The position numbers and the translations under genes are program-made. Positions 31,794-34,145 of a DNA stretch of 34,145 bases are shown here, one piece after another; position 1 is the first letter of the stretch; each line of letters opens with the position of its first letter. This stretch comes from Corallococcus interemptor (GTDB lineage Bacteria; Myxococcota; Myxococcia; Myxococcales; Myxococcaceae). The notes under the pieces were generated by a model. It saw nothing but the letters and a program-made list of their open reading frames with translations. It was not told the origin of the DNA and made no database searches. Location: NCBI RefSeq assembly GCF_003668875.1, contig NZ_RAWM01000095.1, positions 1 through 34,145 of the forward strand. The letters are read 5' to 3'.

Positions 31794-33083
31794 ATGACGC
31801 GGTGCCTGCTCAACATCGACCTGGGGGAGCTGCCCGGGGAGGACGAACAGCTCTACGCGCTCGCGCACCTGGCGAACATCGCCTGCGGAGGCCACGCAGG
31901 GGATGAAGCGGCCATGCGGCGGGCGCTGGAGCTGTGCGAGCGCCACGGCACTTTGGCGGGCGCGCACCCGTCCTACGCGGACCGCGAGAACTTCGGGCGC
32001 AAGGCGCTGGACGTGGCGCCGGAGGTGCTGCGCGCGCAGGTGGCCGAGCAATGCGCGAAGCTGGCCGCTTTGGCCCGTGAGCGGGGTGTGCCGGTGCGGC
32101 ACGCGAAGCCGCACGGGGCGCTGTACCACGCGGCGAACAAGTCCCCGGCGCTGGCGCGCGCGGTGGTGGACGGCGTGGTGGAGGCGCTGGGCACGGACGT
32201 CACCATCGTGGGGCCCGGCGCCGGCGCGTTGAGGGACGCGGCGCGGGCGGTGGGGCTCGGGTATGCGCGCGAGGGCTTCGCGGACCGGGGCACGCTGCCG
32301 GACGGTTCGTTGATTCCGCGCGGCCAGCCCGGCGCGGTGCTGACGGACGTGGGGCAGGCGCGGGACAACACGGTGCGGCTGGCCACGGGCGGCACGGTGG
32401 ACACGCTCTGCGTGCACGGCGACACGCCGGGCGCGGTGTCGCTGGCGCGCGAGGTGCGCGCGATGCTGGACGCGCTGGAGCAGCCGCCGGAGCCGCTGGG
32501 AGACAGCGCGCTGCGGCTGGTGTTGCCGGAGTCGGTGGACCGGGGCCTGGCGCTCGACGCCCTGCACGCGCTGCCGGGCGTGCGGGACGCGACCATCACC
32601 GAAGCCCACGCCTGCGTGTACTTCGACCCGGCGGTCCCGCCCGAGTTCCCCGCGCTCGCGCTGACACGGCTGCGCGTCGCGCCCATCGCCCGGGTGGCTC
32701 ATCCGCTCATCCGCATCCGCGTGCGCTACGACGGCGAGGATCTGCCGAAGGTGGCCGAGCACGCGGGCCTGTCCGTGGACGAAGTGGTGCGGCGACACAC
32801 GGCCCGCGAGTACACGGTGCGCTGCGTGGGCTTCATGCCGGGCTTCGCGTACCTGGGAGACGTGGACCCGAGCATCGCGTGCCCCCGTCTGCCGGTGCCG
32901 CGCACGCGGGTGCCGGCGCTCTCGGTGGGCATCGCCGGGGAGCGCACGGGCGTGTATCCGTTCGCATCGCCGGGAGGCTGGAACCTCGTGGGCACCGCGC
33001 TGGACTTCACCGCGTTCGACCCGGCGCGAGGCGCGGTGATCCAATTGGGTGACCGCGTCCGCTTCGAGCAGGTGGAGGCATGA
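31794..33083 (+). CDS. pxpAB: 5-oxoprolinase subunits A and B fused (PxpA-PxpB)
   Basis: The 429-residue fusion has residues 1-228 as the LamB/YcsF (PxpA) domain: NIDLGE, ANIACGGHAGDE, AHPSYADRENFGR, KPHGALYH and FADRGTL. After a short Pro-rich join (about 229-236), residues 237-429 are PxpB (KipI): ALRLVLPE, YFDPAVPPEF, GFMPGFAYLG (346-355) and RTRVPALSVGIAGERTGVYPF. PxpA, PxpB and PxpC together hydrolyse 5-oxoproline to glutamate using ATP. In most bacteria A and B are separate, and B is more often fused to C, so A-B fusion is unusual. pxpC lies 103 bases downstream with an odd palindromic gap between. Confidence 0.93.
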   Translation: MTRCLLNIDLGELPGEDEQLYALAHLANIACGGHAGDEAAMRRALELCERHGTLAGAHPSYADRENFGRKALDVAPEVLRAQVAEQCAKLAALARERGVPVRHAKPHGALYHAANKSPALARAVVDGVVEALGTDVTIVGPGAGALRDAARAVGLGYAREGFADRGTLPDGSLIPRGQPGAVLTDVGQARDNTVRLATGGTVDTLCVHGDTPGAVSLAREVRAMLDALEQPPEPLGDSALRLVLPESVDRGLALDALHALPGVRDATITEAHACVYFDPAVPPEFPALALTRLRVAPIARVAHPLIRIRVRYDGEDLPKVAEHAGLSVDEVVRRHTAREYTVRCVGFMPGFAYLGDVDPSIACPRLPVPRTRVPALSVGIAGERTGVYPFASPGGWNLVGTALDFTAFDPARGAVIQLGDRVRFEQVEA

Positions 33084-33190
33084 AGGCCGTCCGTTCGACG
33101 CGGCCCAAAACCTGTCCGACTGTCGGACAGGTTTCCGCTGCCCGGCCGGCAGGGGCGCCCAGGCGGACCGCGCGGGGTGAAGAGGCATGA
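33080..33190 (+). CDS. Possible 36-residue bridging ORF between pxpAB and pxpC
   Basis: An ATG overlapping the pxpAB stop (ATGA) opens a 36-codon frame that ends in a TGA overlapping the pxpC ATG (ATGA again). The peptide is Arg/Pro/Ala-rich with no recognisable domain. It might only serve to carry ribosomes from pxpAB to pxpC, or be accidental. Confidence 0.25.
   Translation: MKAVRSTRPKTCPTVGQVSAARPAGAPRRTARGEEA
33108..33134. repeat. Perfect 27-base palindrome between pxpAB and pxpC
   Basis: AAACCTGTCCGAC and GTCGGACAGGTTT are exact reverse complements around a single T. As RNA the region would form an 11-bp stem with a 5-base loop, flanked by A and T runs, like a weak bidirectional terminator. 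As DNA it contains two GTCCGAC-type half-sites resembling FadR/GntR operators. It may also be a genome-dispersed extragenic palindrome. Confidence 0.8.
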
Positions 33191-34086
33191 GCGCCTGTAT
33201 CGAAATCACCGGCCTGGGCGCGCCCGCCACCGTGCAGGACGGAGGACGCTCCGGGGTCATGCATCACGGCATCCCTCCCGGCGGCGCGTGGGTGCCGGAG
33301 CTGCTCATCGCGGCGAACCGCGCGGTGGGCAATGCGCCCGGGGCCGCGGCGCTGGAAGCCTTCGGCCGGCTGGAGCTGCGTGCCCGGGGCCGCGACGTAC
33401 GCGTGTCCATGGATGGCGAAGCCCCCAGCCTCCTCGCGGACGGAGCCACGCTCACCGTGCCCGCGCCCACCCGGTACGCCGTGCGCTACGTGGCCGTGGA
33501 TGGCGCGCTCGCCGTCCCTGAAGTCCTGGGGGGCCAGGGCACGCTCTGGGTGGCCCGCCTGGGCGGCTGGGAGGGCCGGCCCCTGCGCACCGGGGACACG
33601 CTCCCCCTGGGACCTCCCGGCACCGCCCCTTCCCCTGCCGACCTGTCACGTCTCACGGAGGCCCTGGACCCCGCCGCCCCGCTGCGCGTGCTGCTGGGCC
33701 CGGATGCGTCCCGCTTCAGCGACGCGGCCGTCGCGCTCCTCCTGGGCAGCACCTTCTCCGTGTCGCCCGCCAGCGACCGCGTGGGACAGCGGCTGGACGG
33801 GCCTCCCGTGCCCCATGGTGACGAGGGCGCGGGCACGTGCCGCCCCATGGTGCGCGGTGCCATCCAGGTCACCCTCTCCGGCACGCCCATCGTGATGGGC
33901 CCGGACCACCCCACCACCGGGGGCTACCCGCTCATCGCCGCGCTCATCCGCGCGGACTGGGGCCGCCTGGGCGCCCGCCGTCCGGGCATGCCGGTGCGCT
34001 TCCAGGCGGTGACCCTGGAGGTCGCCCGCGACGCCTGGAAGAACCACCCTTCCCGGCCCACCGGGGCAACTCCGGACCCCGCCTGA
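33187..34086 (+). CDS. pxpC: 5-oxoprolinase subunit C (PxpC/KipA)
   Basis: The 299-residue protein of the biotin-dependent-carboxyltransferase-like (KipA/AHS2) family starts IEITGLGAPATVQDGGRSG. It has GIPPGGAWVPELLIAANRAVGN, VRVLLGPD-type central strands, and the C-terminal MVRGAIQVTLSGTPIVMGPD, TTGGYPLIAALIRADWGRLG signature. With the upstream PxpAB fusion it completes the ATP-dependent 5-oxoprolinase that recycles pyroglutamate, a spontaneous damage product, to glutamate. A GAAGAGG site precedes the ATG. Length is close to normal. Confidence 0.93.
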   Translation: MSACIEITGLGAPATVQDGGRSGVMHHGIPPGGAWVPELLIAANRAVGNAPGAAALEAFGRLELRARGRDVRVSMDGEAPSLLADGATLTVPAPTRYAVRYVAVDGALAVPEVLGGQGTLWVARLGGWEGRPLRTGDTLPLGPPGTAPSPADLSRLTEALDPAAPLRVLLGPDASRFSDAAVALLLGSTFSVSPASDRVGQRLDGPPVPHGDEGAGTCRPMVRGAIQVTLSGTPIVMGPDHPTTGGYPLIAALIRADWGRLGARRPGMPVRFQAVTLEVARDAWKNHPSRPTGATPDPA

Positions 34087-34100
34087 CCGATACTGGGGGC

Positions 34101-34145
34101 ATGACTCCTCCGAAGATCGGCCCGCGCCCCACGACGACCCCGCCC
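34101..34145 (+). CDS. Start of an unidentified gene, cut by the window end
   Basis: An ATG 15 bases after the pxpC stop, preceded by a weak GGGGG site, opens a frame running off the window. Only 15 codons are visible (Pro/Thr-rich), too few to identify. Confidence 0.35.
   Translation, partial: MTPPKIGPRPTTTPP

Larger units (their letters stand above)
33075..33190 (+). repeat. 9-base direct repeats bracketing a 98-base insert-like gap
   Basis: GAGGCATGA occurs at 33075-33083 (end of pxpAB, containing its overlapping ATG/TGA) and again at 33182-33190 (ribosome site plus ATG of pxpC). Between them are 98 bases holding the 27-base palindrome. The pattern resembles a target-site duplication around a small mobile palindrome, but both copies also serve as Shine-Dalgarno plus start, which could explain the match. 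Confidence 0.4.

Noticed and set aside
1-34145. Biosynthetic gene cluster, given the acyl-CoA ligase, aminotransferase and esterase
   Set aside because: No PKS/NRPS, carrier protein or tailoring set; these genes lie in separate, differently oriented units.

Overview
The window reads as chromosome of a myxobacterium, most likely a Corallococcus/Myxococcus-type member of the Myxococcaceae. The basis is a very high G+C content with strong GC-third-position codon use, many lipoproteins with Asp-Ala-Gly-rich linkers, a TfoX-like protein with a histone-H1-like Lys/Ala/Pro tail and, most tellingly, two lipoprotein toxin/immunity pairs of the SitA5/Imm11 kind known from myxobacterial kin discrimination. 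I see no rRNA, tRNA, CRISPR array, insertion sequence or prophage. Genes are tightly packed and no stretch above about 190 bases lacks a gene.

Layout. (1) 1-3820: end of an outer-membrane beta-barrel gene, a mono-haem lipoprotein and a deca-haem Ig-like lipoprotein, overlapping or nearly so; this is a candidate porin-cytochrome conduit. (2) 3897-9261: an S37-family serine peptidase lipoprotein with an Asp-Ala-Gly repeat linker, a GST, a secreted endonuclease/phosphatase-fold lipoprotein with a lamin-tail domain, a YqaA-like membrane protein and a small unknown protein. (3) 9275-12159: an exported amidohydrolase, divergent from a protein with a DisA-like diadenylate-cyclase domain whose signature is altered. 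(4) 12167-19703: two paralogous SitA5-type toxin plus Imm11 pairs, separated by a MocR-type regulator and an S9 peptidase. (5) 19718-27107: TfoX-like protein with lysine-rich tail, acyl-CoA ligase, exported esterase with TPR tail, Nei/Fpg glycosylase, then cysE-cysK for cysteine synthesis facing a class V aminotransferase. (6) 27168-31766: an outer-membrane barrel gene and a TetR gene diverge from a tandem palindromic operator; TetR is followed by an acyl-CoA dehydrogenase, an APH-type kinase and a histidine phosphatase, the first two resembling ACAD10/11 or LvaC/LvaA 4-hydroxyacyl-CoA catabolism. (7) 31794-34086: 5-oxoprolinase encoded as a PxpA-PxpB fusion plus PxpC, separated by a 103-base gap with a perfect 27-base palindrome. 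A further gene starts at 34101 and runs off the end.

The strongest leads are the duplicated SitA5/Imm11 cassette, whose homology appears to begin at the toxin start codon and end at the immunity stop codon; the internally duplicated deca-haem protein with its barrel partner; the DisA-like protein with DNA in place of DGA; the TetR-linked kinase/dehydrogenase/phosphatase operon; and the palindrome between pxpAB and pxpC, bracketed by 9-base direct repeats.
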